This document shows positions 1 to 8,596 of a DNA stretch of 44,537 bases, one piece after another. Position numbers and translations under genes: made by a program. The DNA is from SHLQ01 sp964441145 (GTDB lineage: Bacteria; Actinomycetota; Acidimicrobiia; Acidimicrobiales; SHLQ01), in the NCBI GenBank assembly GCA_964441145.1, contig CAYTUB010000015.1, positions 1 through 44,537 on the forward strand, in the 5' to 3' direction. How positions within the stretch are numbered: position 1 is the stretch's first letter; every line of letters starts with the position of its first letter. The notes under the pieces were generated by a model that saw only the letters and a list, made by a program, of their open reading frames with translations, was not told where the DNA came from and made no database searches.

Positions 1-2
1 TG

Positions 3-860
3 ACGGCACCGGTTGCCGAGATGGCTGCGGTGAAGAAGGGCGTGTTCGCTGCGGCGTCTGCGGTGATCGATCGCGAGCATGTTGAGGGCGAAACCAAAAC
101 CGACACCATCACCCGCCTCGGCGGCATGCACGCCATCCGGTCGAACACAGCCGCCGAGATTCTCAGCGGCACAGCGTCTTCGGTTCGTAACGCCGAGTCA
201 ACGGTGTTGGTGGTGGCAGATATTGAGGCGCTCAACGGCGCCGATCCCGAGGCTGAGTCGACGGTTGACGGTCGGCGGGTTGATCCGGAGGTGGTGCGTC
301 GGTTGTGTTGTGATGCCAAGATCCAAACGGCACTCGTCGACCCGGCCGGTGTCGAGTTGGCGACGGAGTCGGAGCAGCGGATCGTACCTCGACGTATTCG
401 TCGGCTTCTTCTTCGCCGTGATCACGGGATGTGTCAGTTCCCGGGTTGTGAGTCAGATCATCGGTTGCACGCCCATCATGTGGTGCATTGGACAAACGGC
501 GGCCCGACAGAGCTCGCCAACCTGATCTCGGTATGCGATTTCCATCACCACAAAGTCCATGAGGGCGGCTGGAACATCCAAGCCAGCGACCAAGGCTGGA
601 TATTCATAGACCCGACCGGTCAACGATTTGCCGTGCCAGTGCTGCGGCTGCCGATGGACGCAGAGCTACCAACACCCGAAGCCGATGTTTCGAGCCCCCA
701 GGCGAGAAACTCGTCAAGAGAGGAAGTCCGCCAGGACAGACGAACGACGGCGGCGCCGCTTTCGGGAACCGGTGAACGAGCCAACATCCAAGACATCGTC
801 CACGTCCTCACCACCAATGCCGAGATGCGAGAAAGGCGCCGCGGCGCCGCCACGGTTTAG
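3..860 (+). CDS. DUF222/HNH endonuclease domain protein, 5' truncated by window edge
   Basis: The reading frame is open to the left edge, so the true start lies outside the window. The first in-window ATG is at 21, but members of this actinobacterial family are usually 400-500 residues and what is visible is about 285. The C-terminal half carries an HNH nuclease fold: a CxxxxC pair (CQFPGC), then HAHHVVHW, an NGG turn, an Asn-containing helix and a CDFHHHKVH segment that supplies the last Cys and His ligands (about 427-580). The N-terminal part would be the end of the DUF222 domain. These proteins are common and multicopy in Actinobacteria; a mobile origin is often suspected but their role is not settled. 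The tail after residue 210 is polar and low complexity. A 14-bp perfect palindrome of GGCGCC type lies at 835-848, just before the stop. Confidence 0.85.
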   Translation, partial: TAPVAEMAAVKKGVFAAASAVIDREHVEGETKTDTITRLGGMHAIRSNTAAEILSGTASSVRNAESTVLVVADIEALNGADPEAESTVDGRRVDPEVVRRLCCDAKIQTALVDPAGVELATESEQRIVPRRIRRLLLRRDHGMCQFPGCESDHRLHAHHVVHWTNGGPTELANLISVCDFHHHKVHEGGWNIQASDQGWIFIDPTGQRFAVPVLRLPMDAELPTPEADVSSPQARNSSREEVRQDRRTTAAPLSGTGERANIQDIVHVLTTNAEMRERRRGAATV

Positions 861-869
861 CAGCAGTCC

Positions 870-875
870 TATCCT
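870..875 (+). promoter_or_regulatory. -10-like TATCCT, leaderless spacing
   Basis: TATCCT ends 6 nt before the ATG at 882. No Shine-Dalgarno sequence is visible. It supports 882 as the original start of the small broken gene. Confidence 0.45.
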
Positions 876-881
876 GGTGCG

Positions 882-1138
882 ATGTCGAACCACAAACTGC
901 GCCTGACCGATGGCCTCGCGGTCCAGATCGACCAGCTCGATCAGAAACTCGTATACGGCGGTCTTCTTGAAGGGGTTCCGACGGTTGAGAACAACGAAGC
1001 GATCATCGGTGCAATGAGGAAGGCGGCTTGCTCACGGTCATCTGGTTTCAGGACGAGTACGCGTTGCCGATAGCACCTGCGGTCATCGAGCAGATCAGCA
1101 AAGAGTGGGAAGAGCGGGTTCGCGTCGAACGGCTGTAG
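882..1138 (+). pseudogene. Small hypothetical gene with an apparent frameshift
   Basis: The frame starting at ATG 882 gives 63 residues and ends at 1073. Its first 45 residues look like a real acidic/hydrophobic protein (MSNHKLRLTDGLAVQIDQLD...), but the last part turns into Ser/Arg-rich sequence typical of a wrong frame. Another frame continues from about 1010-1025 with a protein-like stretch (GGLLTVIWFQDEYALP, then an amphipathic helix rich in Glu, Lys and Arg) and stops at 1136-1138. Joining the two would give about 85 residues. A one-base deletion (or equivalent) around 1000-1025 would explain it. I do not recognise the family. A sequencing error is equally possible. Confidence 0.45.
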
Positions 1139-1150
1139 CGCTTCGTTCAG

Positions 1151-2509
1151 CTACTTGCCCAAGGCCGTCTTATACGCGGTCAGAGTCCTATCTCGGGCGA
1201 AGGCGTGGTCCACGATTGGGGCAGGGTAGGTGTCGTCGAGGATGACTCCGGCGGCGGCGAGGTCGAGGGGGCCGGCTTCCCAGGGTGCGTGGATGGTCTT
1301 GTTATCGAGTTGGGCGAGCTCGGGGACCCAGCGGCGGATGTAGTCGCCGGCGCCATCGAACTTTCGGCTTTGGGCAATCGGGTTGAAGATACGAAAATAC
1401 GGTGCTGCGTCGGTGCCGGTGCCGGCGACCCATTGCCAGTTGCCCGCGTTCTGCGAGGGTTCGCCATCGATGAGGTGGCGGCGGAACCAGGCTTCGCCCT
1501 GGCGCCAATCGATCAGCAGGTCCTTCACCAGAAAAGACCCGGCGATCATGCGGACCCGGTTGTGCATCCAGCCGGTCTGGGCGAGCTGGCGCATTCCGGC
1601 GTCGACGATGGGGTAGCCGGTCTGACCCCGCTGCCAGGCGGCGAGGCCGTCGGGGTCATCGAGCCAGGCGATGTTGTCGTATTCGGAGCGGACGGCCTGG
1701 CTGATCATCGTGGGATTCTCGTGCAGCAGGTGTGCATACCAATCGCGCCAGGCGAGCTGGCGAACAAAGGCCGTGCGGCCGTCGGTCCCCGTGCCAACAA
1801 TATCGAGAACCGTGCGGGGTGAGATCGTGCCGAAGCGCAGATCGGCCGAAAGATACGAGGTGCCAGCAACGGCGGGAAGGTCTCGGGTCGTGCCGTAGTC
1901 GTCGACACCATCGAGCCAGGTGGCGAGCCGTGCGTGTGCGGCGTTCGTGCCAGGCTCGATTGGGGGAGTGGTCTCGGTCAGCGCAACGTCATCTGTTCGA
2001 TCGAGTGCGATCAGCGAGGTATCTCCGGCGAGTGGAAGATCCGGCAGCGAGGTGACCATCCACTTCTTCGAGAACGGCGTGAACACCCGCGACAGCGTGC
2101 CCTTCAGCGTGAGGACGGTGCCCGGTTCGGTAACCAGCGTGCCCCAATGGCCATACAGCGGAACCTCCGTGCGTTCTGCCACCGCACGGTCCCGCGACTG
2201 GCCAAAGGCCGACGCCGCATTGTTGATGTACACAGCATCGACGTTCCCAGCGGACACAAACTCCACCAGCGACTCGACCGGTGGTCCGCCGAGCACATGT
2301 AGATGACCGTCTTGGGCAGAAATGTCTTTGGCCAGCGCATCGACATTGGCCATCCACATGGCCCGTCGATAGGGCCCGGCCGAGTCGAGAATCCTGTGGT
2401 CGAGTGTCACTACGGTGGCGACTTCGTCATGGTTTGCCGTCGCCGTAGCAAATGCGGGGTTGGCCTCAAGACGAAGATCGTTGCGGAACCAGACAACTGC
2501 TCGAGACAC
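1151..2509 (-). CDS. phr: Deoxyribodipyrimidine photo-lyase (cryptochrome/photolyase family)
   Basis: A 452-residue flavoprotein that repairs UV-induced cyclobutane pyrimidine dimers using blue light. The N-terminal Rossmann-like antenna domain begins with AVVWFRNDLRL. The FAD-binding C-terminal half has AWRDWYAHLLHENP, TGYPIVDAGMRQL, GWMHNRVRM, a WRQGEAWF segment and NWQWVAGTGTDAAPYFRIFN, the most conserved part of class I CPD photolyases, including tryptophans of the electron-transfer chain. Length fits the family (450-480). The start is GTG (2509-2507), chosen because it begins the conserved strand directly and lies 6 nt after TACGAT. The gene is divergent from scpA and tail-to-tail with the broken gene at 882. 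A (6-4) photolyase or cryptochrome role is less likely. Confidence 0.95.
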   Translation of the reverse strand: MSRAVVWFRNDLRLEANPAFATATANHDEVATVVTLDHRILDSAGPYRRAMWMANVDALAKDISAQDGHLHVLGGPPVESLVEFVSAGNVDAVYINNAASAFGQSRDRAVAERTEVPLYGHWGTLVTEPGTVLTLKGTLSRVFTPFSKKWMVTSLPDLPLAGDTSLIALDRTDDVALTETTPPIEPGTNAAHARLATWLDGVDDYGTTRDLPAVAGTSYLSADLRFGTISPRTVLDIVGTGTDGRTAFVRQLAWRDWYAHLLHENPTMISQAVRSEYDNIAWLDDPDGLAAWQRGQTGYPIVDAGMRQLAQTGWMHNRVRMIAGSFLVKDLLIDWRQGEAWFRRHLIDGEPSQNAGNWQWVAGTGTDAAPYFRIFNPIAQSRKFDGAGDYIRRWVPELAQLDNKTIHAPWEAGPLDLAAAGVILDDTYPAPIVDHAFARDRTLTAYKTALGK

Positions 2510-2515
2510 ATCGAC

Positions 2516-2521
2516 ATCGTA
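2516..2521 (-). promoter_or_regulatory. -10-like TACGAT for phr
   Basis: TACGAT on the minus strand, 6 nt before the GTG start of phr; leaderless geometry. Confidence 0.55.
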
Positions 2522-2557
2522 GGGCCGCCCGTGATGTCGAGACGGACCCGCGGACGA

Positions 2558-2563
2558 TACGAT
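2558..2563 (+). promoter_or_regulatory. -10-like TACGAT for scpA
   Basis: TACGAT, 7 nt before the scpA ATG, with no ribosome binding site between them. The same hexamer faces the other way 37 bp upstream, for phr. Confidence 0.6.
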
Positions 2564-2570
2564 CGCAGCG

Positions 2571-3350
2571 ATGTCCTACGAGGTCGAAACACAGGTCTTC
2601 AACGGTCCCTTCGACCTGTTGTTGCATCTCATCTTGTCTGAAGAGGTCGAGCTCTACGACATATCGCTCGCGACCATCGTTGACGCGTACCTGGTCGAGA
2701 TCGAACGCATGGAACACCTCGACCTCGAGGTGGCAACCGAGTTCTTGCTCATCGCTGCGACCTTGGTCGAACTGAAGGCACGCCGCCTCCTTCCCGACAA
2801 CGACGACATCGACCTCGATGATGAACTGGCGCTCTTCGAAGAACGTGACCTCTTATTGTCTCGCCTCGTCGAATGCAAGACCTTCAAAGACGCCGCCTCG
2901 GTTCTGCGCCAATTTCATGAGGCAGGCCGCCGCACGTACCCACGCGTGGCAGGAATCGAGGAACGGTTCTTGCACGTCGCACCCGACCTTCTCGTGGGAG
3001 TCGACGTCCACGATTTGCACGCAGCATGCATTCGGGCGCTGACGCCCAAGCCCGAACCGGTGCTCGACCTCTACCACGTAAGCGCCGTTACGGCCTCGGT
3101 CGAAGATGCCGTGCGTGAGTTCGTCGACGAGCTCCCCGGCGCTGGCCATGTAACCTTCCGCTCGCTCACGTCGAACCTGGTCGACCGGCTCGAAGTGGTC
3201 GTGCGGTTCCTGGCGATCTTGGAGCTCTTCAAACAAGGCATGGTCGACATCACCCAGGCGCGAGCCTTTGGCGACATTGAACTGGCATGGATCGGCGGAG
3301 ACCCCGCCGATGCCCTCGAAGCACTAGCAATCGATAGGTACGACGGATGA
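2571..3350 (+). CDS. scpA: Segregation and condensation protein A
   Basis: The kleisin subunit of the bacterial SMC-ScpAB condensin, which bridges the SMC heads and helps to organise and segregate the chromosome. The 259-residue protein starts with the diagnostic ScpA N-terminus (VFNGPFDLLLHLILSEEVE), which binds the SMC neck, followed by a helical acidic middle (NDDIDLDDELALFEERDLL) and a C-terminal winged-helix (VVVRFLAILELFKQGMVDI). Length matches the family. It opens a three-gene run: scpB starts inside its last codon through an ATGA overlap, implying translational coupling and roughly stoichiometric synthesis. It is transcribed from a divergent region shared with phr. Confidence 0.95.
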   Translation: MSYEVETQVFNGPFDLLLHLILSEEVELYDISLATIVDAYLVEIERMEHLDLEVATEFLLIAATLVELKARRLLPDNDDIDLDDELALFEERDLLLSRLVECKTFKDAASVLRQFHEAGRRTYPRVAGIEERFLHVAPDLLVGVDVHDLHAACIRALTPKPEPVLDLYHVSAVTASVEDAVREFVDELPGAGHVTFRSLTSNLVDRLEVVVRFLAILELFKQGMVDITQARAFGDIELAWIGGDPADALEALAIDRYDG

Positions 3351-4102
3351 GTGACACGGTAGAAACTGCGACAGAGACAGCGGTGCTCCCCGATGAGCTG
3401 ATGGCAGCAATCGAGGCGGTGTTGATGGTCGCCGAACGGCCGATCGAGCCGCGGCTCCTCGCCCAGCTGGTCGACACCGGCATGGAGAACGTCGAGGCGG
3501 CGTGCGCGGCGCTCGATCAGCAATATCGCGACTCGGGTCGTGGCTTTGTGCTCGCCCGCGTTGCCGGTGGCTACCGCTATCAGAGCCACCCGGAACAAGC
3601 TGCCTACGTTGAGCGGTTCGTCCTCGAAGGACAGGCAACCCGTCTGTCAGCCGCGGCTCTCGAAACCTTGGCGATCGTGGCCTACAAACAGCCGATCTCG
3701 CGCGCTCAGGTAGCGGCGATTCGCGGCGTCTCGGTCGATGCGGTGATGCGAACTCTTAACCAGCGTGGATACATCGCTGAAGTGTCTCGTGACCCAGGAC
3801 CCGGCCAGGCCGTTATGTACGGCACCACGGCGTTGTTTTTGGAGCGCATGAATATCGATTCGATCGTCGACCTTCCCGAGCTTGGTGATTTTGTGCCAGA
3901 GCCCGAGATCGTTGAGGCCCTCGAACAGGGATTGCGTTTCGATCCCGAGGTGCCGGAGGCGTCAGCCGATGTTTCAGCGCCAGCCGAGACCAGCGCGGAC
4001 GAAGAGAATGCTGCGGGTTTGGCGAGCAGCGGCGACGTGGTGATCGATCTTCGTGACGAGGCCAGAGCTGGTCTCGTTGGCGATTCGACGTCTGAGGAAT
4101 GA
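3347..4102 (+). CDS. scpB: Segregation and condensation protein B
   Basis: The winged-helix partner of ScpA in the condensin complex; dimers bind the ScpA middle region. The tandem winged helices run from about residue 15 to 180 and include the conserved LSAAALETLAIVAYKQPIS segment and the RG(Y)I...DPGPG stretch (about residues 88-155). The last 50 or so residues are acidic, Ala/Ser/Glu-rich and probably disordered, which is common in actinobacterial ScpB. It overlaps scpA and rluB by 4 bp on either side, so all three genes are probably one transcript. The scpA-scpB-rluB order is widely conserved in Actinobacteria and Firmicutes. Confidence 0.95.
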   Translation: MSDTVETATETAVLPDELMAAIEAVLMVAERPIEPRLLAQLVDTGMENVEAACAALDQQYRDSGRGFVLARVAGGYRYQSHPEQAAYVERFVLEGQATRLSAAALETLAIVAYKQPISRAQVAAIRGVSVDAVMRTLNQRGYIAEVSRDPGPGQAVMYGTTALFLERMNIDSIVDLPELGDFVPEPEIVEALEQGLRFDPEVPEASADVSAPAETSADEENAAGLASSGDVVIDLRDEARAGLVGDSTSEE

Positions 4103-4869
4103 CGACGCCAGAGTCCATCGATAGCGATCCTGCACCCCGACAACGTGTGCAGAAGGTTCTCGCGGCCGCAGGCGTGGCGTCTCGCCGAGTCTGCGAAGAG
4201 ATGATCGAAGACGAGCGCATTCTGGTCAATGGTGTCGTGGCGACGCTCGGGGACAAGATCGATCCGCTCGTCGATGAGCTTCAGGTTGACGGCGTTGTGG
4301 TGAACGTCGACCCCACGCGGCGAACGGTGCTCTTGAACAAACCGGTGGGTGTGATCTCGACCGCCTCCGATACCCACGACCGCGAAACCGTGGTGGATCT
4401 AATCGGCGCCGACGAACGGCTGTTTCCCGTCGGACGCCTCGATGCGGACAGCGAAGGCCTAATCCTGGTGACCAACGACGGCGCTCTCACCCAGCGCCTC
4501 ACTCACCCCTCCTTTGGCGTGGACAAGGAATATCTGGTCAGCGTGGAGAACGGCACGCCCAAGCCAGGCCTGCTGCGAGCGCTGCGCAAGGGTGTGGAGC
4601 TCGACGATGGCATGACCGCTCCAGCAAAGGTCTCTGAGCTCTCACCCGGTCTGCTGCGGTTTGTGTTACACGAGGGCCGCAACCGTCAGATCCGTCGGAT
4701 GTGTGACGCCGTGGGCCATCCGGTGACTCGACTAGTGCGCACACGAATCGGGACGATCACCGACACCACCCTCCAGCCTGGCCAATGGCGAGACGTCGAG
4801 GCTGGCGAGCTACGCGAGCTCGAAACCGCCATTGCCGAGGCAGCAGCTGCGAGCCAAGACCCCGCCTAG
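4099..4869 (+). CDS. rluB: 23S rRNA pseudouridine synthase, RluB/RsuA family
   Basis: Isomerises a uridine in rRNA to pseudouridine. The 256-residue protein has an N-terminal S4 RNA-binding domain (about residues 12-60: QRVQKVLAAAGVASRRVCEE) and a catalytic domain with the motif PVGRLDADSEGLILVTNDG, whose GRLD aspartate is the expected nucleophile. The closing motif HEGRNRQIRRMCDAVGHPV is also typical. By family and synteny the substrate is most likely 23S rRNA (position 2605 in E. coli RluB), but RsuA/RluE-type specificity cannot be excluded from sequence alone. The gene overlaps scpB by 4 bp. Confidence 0.93.
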   Translation: MTTPESIDSDPAPRQRVQKVLAAAGVASRRVCEEMIEDERILVNGVVATLGDKIDPLVDELQVDGVVVNVDPTRRTVLLNKPVGVISTASDTHDRETVVDLIGADERLFPVGRLDADSEGLILVTNDGALTQRLTHPSFGVDKEYLVSVENGTPKPGLLRALRKGVELDDGMTAPAKVSELSPGLLRFVLHEGRNRQIRRMCDAVGHPVTRLVRTRIGTITDTTLQPGQWRDVEAGELRELETAIAEAAAASQDPA

Positions 4870-4885
4870 CTCGAACGTGGGCCGG

Positions 4886-4891
4886 TAGGAT
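4886..4891 (+). promoter_or_regulatory. -10-like TAGGAT for tyrA
   Basis: TAGGAT, 8 nt before the tyrA ATG, in the 30-bp gap after rluB. It suggests tyrA-aroA-plsC has its own start rather than relying only on the scpA promoter. Confidence 0.55.
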
Positions 4892-4899
4892 CATCGGCT

Positions 4900-5976
4900 A
4901 TGTCTGACGTGCTTGGAAGCCCAAAGACAGCTGGAGTGATCGGCCTCGGGCTGATCGGTGGGAGCGTGGCGTTGGCGCTGCGCGACCTTGGCTATGTCGT
5001 CGGCGGTGTCGACCACGATGAAGCTGCCGTCCAGCGTGCGATCGACGATGAAATCATTGCCCACGAGGGCCTCCCCGCTGACGCAGCGCTCACCGTTGTA
5101 GCTACCCCGGTGGACCATATTCCTGAAGGTGTGAAGCGGGCGCTCTCAGAAACGACGGGCTGGGTCACCGATACCGGGAGCGTGAAGGGCGAGATCGCTC
5201 AAGCGGTCAACCATGAACGGTTTGTTCCCTCGCACCCGATGGCCGGCTCGGAACAGAGCGGCTTGGCTGGCGCCCGACCGGACATCTTTCGCGGCGCTGC
5301 ATGGGTGATCACACCGACGATCGAAACGAGCGACAACGCGCTCGCAGCGATGCATGAACTCGTCGTTGCGTTGGGCGCGGACCCGGTAACGCTTGATCCG
5401 GTAGCCCACGACCGCATGGTGGCGACCGTTTCACATGTTCCGCACCTGGCCGCCGCCGTACTGATGAACGTGGCCAGCCGCCGTTCAGACGAACATCTCG
5501 CCATGCTTCGCCTCGCTGCGGGTGGCTTTAGAGACATGACCCGAATCGCTTCTGGCTCTCCGGCCATCTGGCCGCCGATTTGTTTGCAAAACGACGAGGC
5601 GATCGTTGAAGCGCTCGATGCGGTGATCGCTGGCTTGGTCGAGCTGCGCGAAGCGGTAAACGGTGAAGACGCAGATGCAATCCATGACGCGCTCGTCGAT
5701 GCCCGCGCAGCTCGCGTCAGCCTTCCAACGGTAAACCCGTTGCCGCCGGGACTTGCCGAAGTTCGGATACGCGTCAAAGACGAGCCCGGCGAACTCGCCA
5801 CGATCACCGGTCTCGCCGCCGAACTCGATGTCAACATCTTCGGTTTGGAGATCGCGCACAGCGCCGAGGGCCCAACCGGCGTGATCGTCTTGCTCGTGGA
5901 CGTCGAGGTAACCGACGTCCTTCGCGGTGGCCTCCTCGCTCGCGGTTACCGCCCATCGGTGCGCCCTCTGTCATGA
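4900..5976 (+). CDS. tyrA: Prephenate dehydrogenase with C-terminal ACT domain
   Basis: Oxidatively decarboxylates prephenate (NAD-dependent) to 4-hydroxyphenylpyruvate in tyrosine synthesis; an arogenate-using variant is possible. Of 358 residues, the first 160 form a Rossmann domain with GLGLIG at about 15-20, followed by the family motif HPMAGSEQSGLAGA with the catalytic-region His. A helical dimerisation domain follows. Residues from about 288 form an ACT domain (VRIRVKDEPGELATITGLAA), likely the tyrosine-sensing allosteric module. The last codon overlaps aroA by ATGA, so TyrA and the EPSP synthase fusion are probably co-translated, placing two chorismate-pathway steps together. Confidence 0.95.
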   Translation: MSDVLGSPKTAGVIGLGLIGGSVALALRDLGYVVGGVDHDEAAVQRAIDDEIIAHEGLPADAALTVVATPVDHIPEGVKRALSETTGWVTDTGSVKGEIAQAVNHERFVPSHPMAGSEQSGLAGARPDIFRGAAWVITPTIETSDNALAAMHELVVALGADPVTLDPVAHDRMVATVSHVPHLAAAVLMNVASRRSDEHLAMLRLAAGGFRDMTRIASGSPAIWPPICLQNDEAIVEALDAVIAGLVELREAVNGEDADAIHDALVDARAARVSLPTVNPLPPGLAEVRIRVKDEPGELATITGLAAELDVNIFGLEIAHSAEGPTGVIVLLVDVEVTDVLRGGLLARGYRPSVRPLS

Positions 5977-7895
5977 CCGATAACCTCGACGCCGACCAGA
6001 TCACCGTGTCGCCGATCGTCGGTGCGCTGGACCTCGATGTTCCTCTGCCGGGATCAAAGAGCCTGACTAACCGTGCGCTGATCGTTGCGGCTCTCGCCAA
6101 GGGACGCTCGACCCTCGCTGGAGTGGGGCTCTCAGACGACACCCGCGCCATGATCGGCGCGCTTGAACTCGTGGGCGTGGGCTGTGCCGTGGACGGGACC
6201 ACCGTCGTGGTCGAGGGAGCGGGCGGGCAGCTCGAATCGCCGACCGACGAACTCGATGCCAACCAATCGGGTACGAGCGCCCGCTTTCTGCTGCCACTCC
6301 TCGCCATCGCTGGCGGTGGCACGCTTACCGGGCACGAGCAGATGCGCGCACGTCCGATGGGTGAACTCGCCCAGGCGCTGCGAGATCTCGGCGCGACCGT
6401 GGAGAACGATTTTCTGCCGATGACGGTGTCGGGTTCGCTTTCCGGACGGAAGGTCTCCATCGGGGCCGAGGTCTCAAGCCAATTCATTTCCGGACTGTTG
6501 CTCGCAGCGCCCGCGTTTCCAGATGGACTTGATCTCACACTCGTGGGGACGCCGGTGTCGCAGCCCTATATCGATATGACCGTTGCGGTCATGGAAGCCT
6601 TCGGAGCCGTCGTCGAGGCGACGCCGAACAGAATCGTCGTCGAGGCGTCGGGGTACACGGCGGCCGAATACAGCATTGAGCCCGATGCCTCCACTGCCAC
6701 CTACCCGTTGGCAGCCGCAGCGATCGTCGGCGGACGAGTAAAGGTTCTTGGACTTGGCTCGTCGTCGACCCAGGGCGATGTCGATTTCGCCGAACGCGTT
6801 CTCGCTCCCATGGGCGCCTCGGTATTCGTCGAATCCGATTCGATCGAAGTGCGCGGCAGTGGCATCCTGGACCCGCTCACGGTCGACCTCGGCGACATGA
6901 GCGACACTGCACCCACCTTCGCAGCGCTCGCCGCCAAAGCCGACGGCACAAGCGCCGTGACCGGTATTGGCTTCATTCGCACCACGAAGGAATCCGACCG
7001 AGTGCAGGCGTCGGTCGACGAACTCAACCGGTTGGGAGTCGAGGCCAGCATCGATGCCGACGGGTTCTCGGTCGTCGGCGGCCCACATACCCCGGCAGCC
7101 GTCGACACCTATGAGGATCACCGGATGGCGATGTCGATGGCACTGATCGGGCTCACGCACGACTCGGTGGCGGTGAACGACCCGGGCTGTGTCGCAAAGA
7201 CTTTCCCCGGCTTCTGGGACTTCCTCGACGACTTGCGTGAGTCGGCAATCACGACACCAGCGGTGCTCGCGATCGATGGCCCTGCCGGAAGCGGAAAGTC
7301 GACGGTGGCCAAGCTGCTGTCGCAGTGCTTACGTCTTCCACATCTCGATACCGGAGCGATGTATCGGGCCGTCACCTATGCGGTTCAACATGCTGGCGTG
7401 GATCTGGCCGACCACGACGCCGTGGCCAAGGCAGCCGAGGACGCAACCATCGTGATGGGTCCGAGCACTGTGGTGATCGACGGCGTCGATGTCACCACAG
7501 CCATTCGGACTCCAGAGGTCACCGCGTCGGTGTCTGCGGTGGCAGCGAACCCCGGTGTGCGGGTCGTGCTTGCAGAGGCGCAACGGGAGTGGGCACGAGC
7601 CAGGGGAGCAGCGGTACTCGAAGGTCGAGACATCGGTACGGCCGTGTTCCCCGATGCGACGGTCAAGATCTATCTCGATGCGTCGGTGCAAGAACGTGCA
7701 CGTCGTCGAGCGGCCGAAAGCGGCGATACCGACCTCGCCGCTGTCGAGGCTGCGATTGTGGAACGTGATCAGCTCGACATGGAACGCGAAACCGATCCGC
7801 TCACTGTCGCCGATGATGCTGTCCTGATCGACACCACCGGGATTTCACTGGATGGAGTAGTCGACGCGATCATTTCGGAGTGGGTGAAACAATGA
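5973..7895 (+). CDS. aroA-cmk: Fused 3-phosphoshikimate 1-carboxyvinyltransferase (EPSP synthase) / cytidylate kinase
   Basis: A single 640-residue frame holds two complete enzymes. Residues 1 to about 427 are EPSP synthase, which adds enolpyruvate from PEP to shikimate-3-phosphate: LPGSKSLTNRAL (Lys29), NQSGTSARFLLP, RPMGELAQALRDLGA and the late EDHRMAMSMA motif are all present. Residues from about 430 are CMP kinase, with P-loop GPAGSGKST at about 436, then LDTGAMYRAVTYA and LEGRDIGTAVFPDA. There is no stop or frameshift at the junction. In E. coli aroA and cmk are close but separate genes; in many Actinobacteria cmk is instead fused or adjacent to der. Here der is separate at 15362. It overlaps tyrA by 4 bp and plsC by 4 bp. 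Confidence 0.95.
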   Translation: MTDNLDADQITVSPIVGALDLDVPLPGSKSLTNRALIVAALAKGRSTLAGVGLSDDTRAMIGALELVGVGCAVDGTTVVVEGAGGQLESPTDELDANQSGTSARFLLPLLAIAGGGTLTGHEQMRARPMGELAQALRDLGATVENDFLPMTVSGSLSGRKVSIGAEVSSQFISGLLLAAPAFPDGLDLTLVGTPVSQPYIDMTVAVMEAFGAVVEATPNRIVVEASGYTAAEYSIEPDASTATYPLAAAAIVGGRVKVLGLGSSSTQGDVDFAERVLAPMGASVFVESDSIEVRGSGILDPLTVDLGDMSDTAPTFAALAAKADGTSAVTGIGFIRTTKESDRVQASVDELNRLGVEASIDADGFSVVGGPHTPAAVDTYEDHRMAMSMALIGLTHDSVAVNDPGCVAKTFPGFWDFLDDLRESAITTPAVLAIDGPAGSGKSTVAKLLSQCLRLPHLDTGAMYRAVTYAVQHAGVDLADHDAVAKAAEDATIVMGPSTVVIDGVDVTTAIRTPEVTASVSAVAANPGVRVVLAEAQREWARARGAAVLEGRDIGTAVFPDATVKIYLDASVQERARRRAAESGDTDLAAVEAAIVERDQLDMERETDPLTVADDAVLIDTTGISLDGVVDAIISEWVKQ

Positions 7896-8596
7896 CCGCA
7901 TCTTCGCAAACAACGCTCGACCGTTATGGCGAGTCCCTTCGTCGCAGAGACCGGATTGGGTGGGTGATCGTCCGTTCGACGGTTGCTGGAGCCGCCAAAT
8001 TATGGTTCCGCTACGAGGTACATGGGCGCGAGAACCTTCCCGCCGACAACGCGTTCATCCTTAGCCCCGTACACCGCTCGAACCTCGACACACCGTTGCT
8101 GCCCGTGATTCGACGGGAACAAATTCGCTTCATGGGCAAAGAGTCTCTGTGGAAGGTCAATCCGTTCGCGAGCTGGTTCCTGACCATCATGGGCGGATTC
8201 CCGGTCGAACGCGAAGCCGTCGACCGCTCGGCGATGGCGGCCGCAGAGGGGATCTTGGCTCGGGGGGAGACATTGGTGATGTTTCCCGAGGGCACGCGCC
8301 GCAGTGGACCAATCGTCCAGGCCGAGAACATGCACGACGGCCCGAGCTTCGTCTCCGGCCGCACGCAGGTGCCTATCGTGCCCGTGGGTATTGCCGACAC
8401 CGAGGCCGCCATGCCGATCGGCACGAAGTTCATCTACCCCAAGAAGCTCGTGTTCGTGATCGGCGAACCGATCGCTCCGCCCGAGCAGAACGAGAAGGGC
8501 CGTGTTCCGCGTCGGGCCGTCAAAGAGCACACCGAACACCTGCGCCAACAGCTCCAGGAGCTCTACGACGAAGCCAAGGTGATCCGGGGGCCTTAG
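7892..8596 (+). CDS. plsC: 1-acyl-sn-glycerol-3-phosphate acyltransferase (PlsC family)
   Basis: Transfers an acyl chain to lysophosphatidic acid at the membrane surface, giving phosphatidic acid. The motif HRSNLD (HX4D catalytic pair) is at about residue 50 and FPEGTRR follows about 75 residues later, with an LPVIRREQIRFMGKESLW stretch between. The 234-residue length is usual. Two starts are possible: GTG at 7880 or ATG at 7892. I chose 7892 because it makes the same ATGA overlap with the upstream stop as every other junction in this run, and GGAG lies about 11 nt upstream. Its last 4 bp overlap the convergent gene on the other strand. Confidence 0.92.
   Translation: MTASSQTTLDRYGESLRRRDRIGWVIVRSTVAGAAKLWFRYEVHGRENLPADNAFILSPVHRSNLDTPLLPVIRREQIRFMGKESLWKVNPFASWFLTIMGGFPVEREAVDRSAMAAAEGILARGETLVMFPEGTRRSGPIVQAENMHDGPSFVSGRTQVPIVPVGIADTEAAMPIGTKFIYPKKLVFVIGEPIAPPEQNEKGRVPRRAVKEHTEHLRQQLQELYDEAKVIRGP

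Noticed and set aside
835..848. 14-bp palindrome GGCGCC-type as an operator or terminator
   Set aside because: Inside coding sequence of low complexity in GC-rich DNA; no T-run and no promoter beside it.
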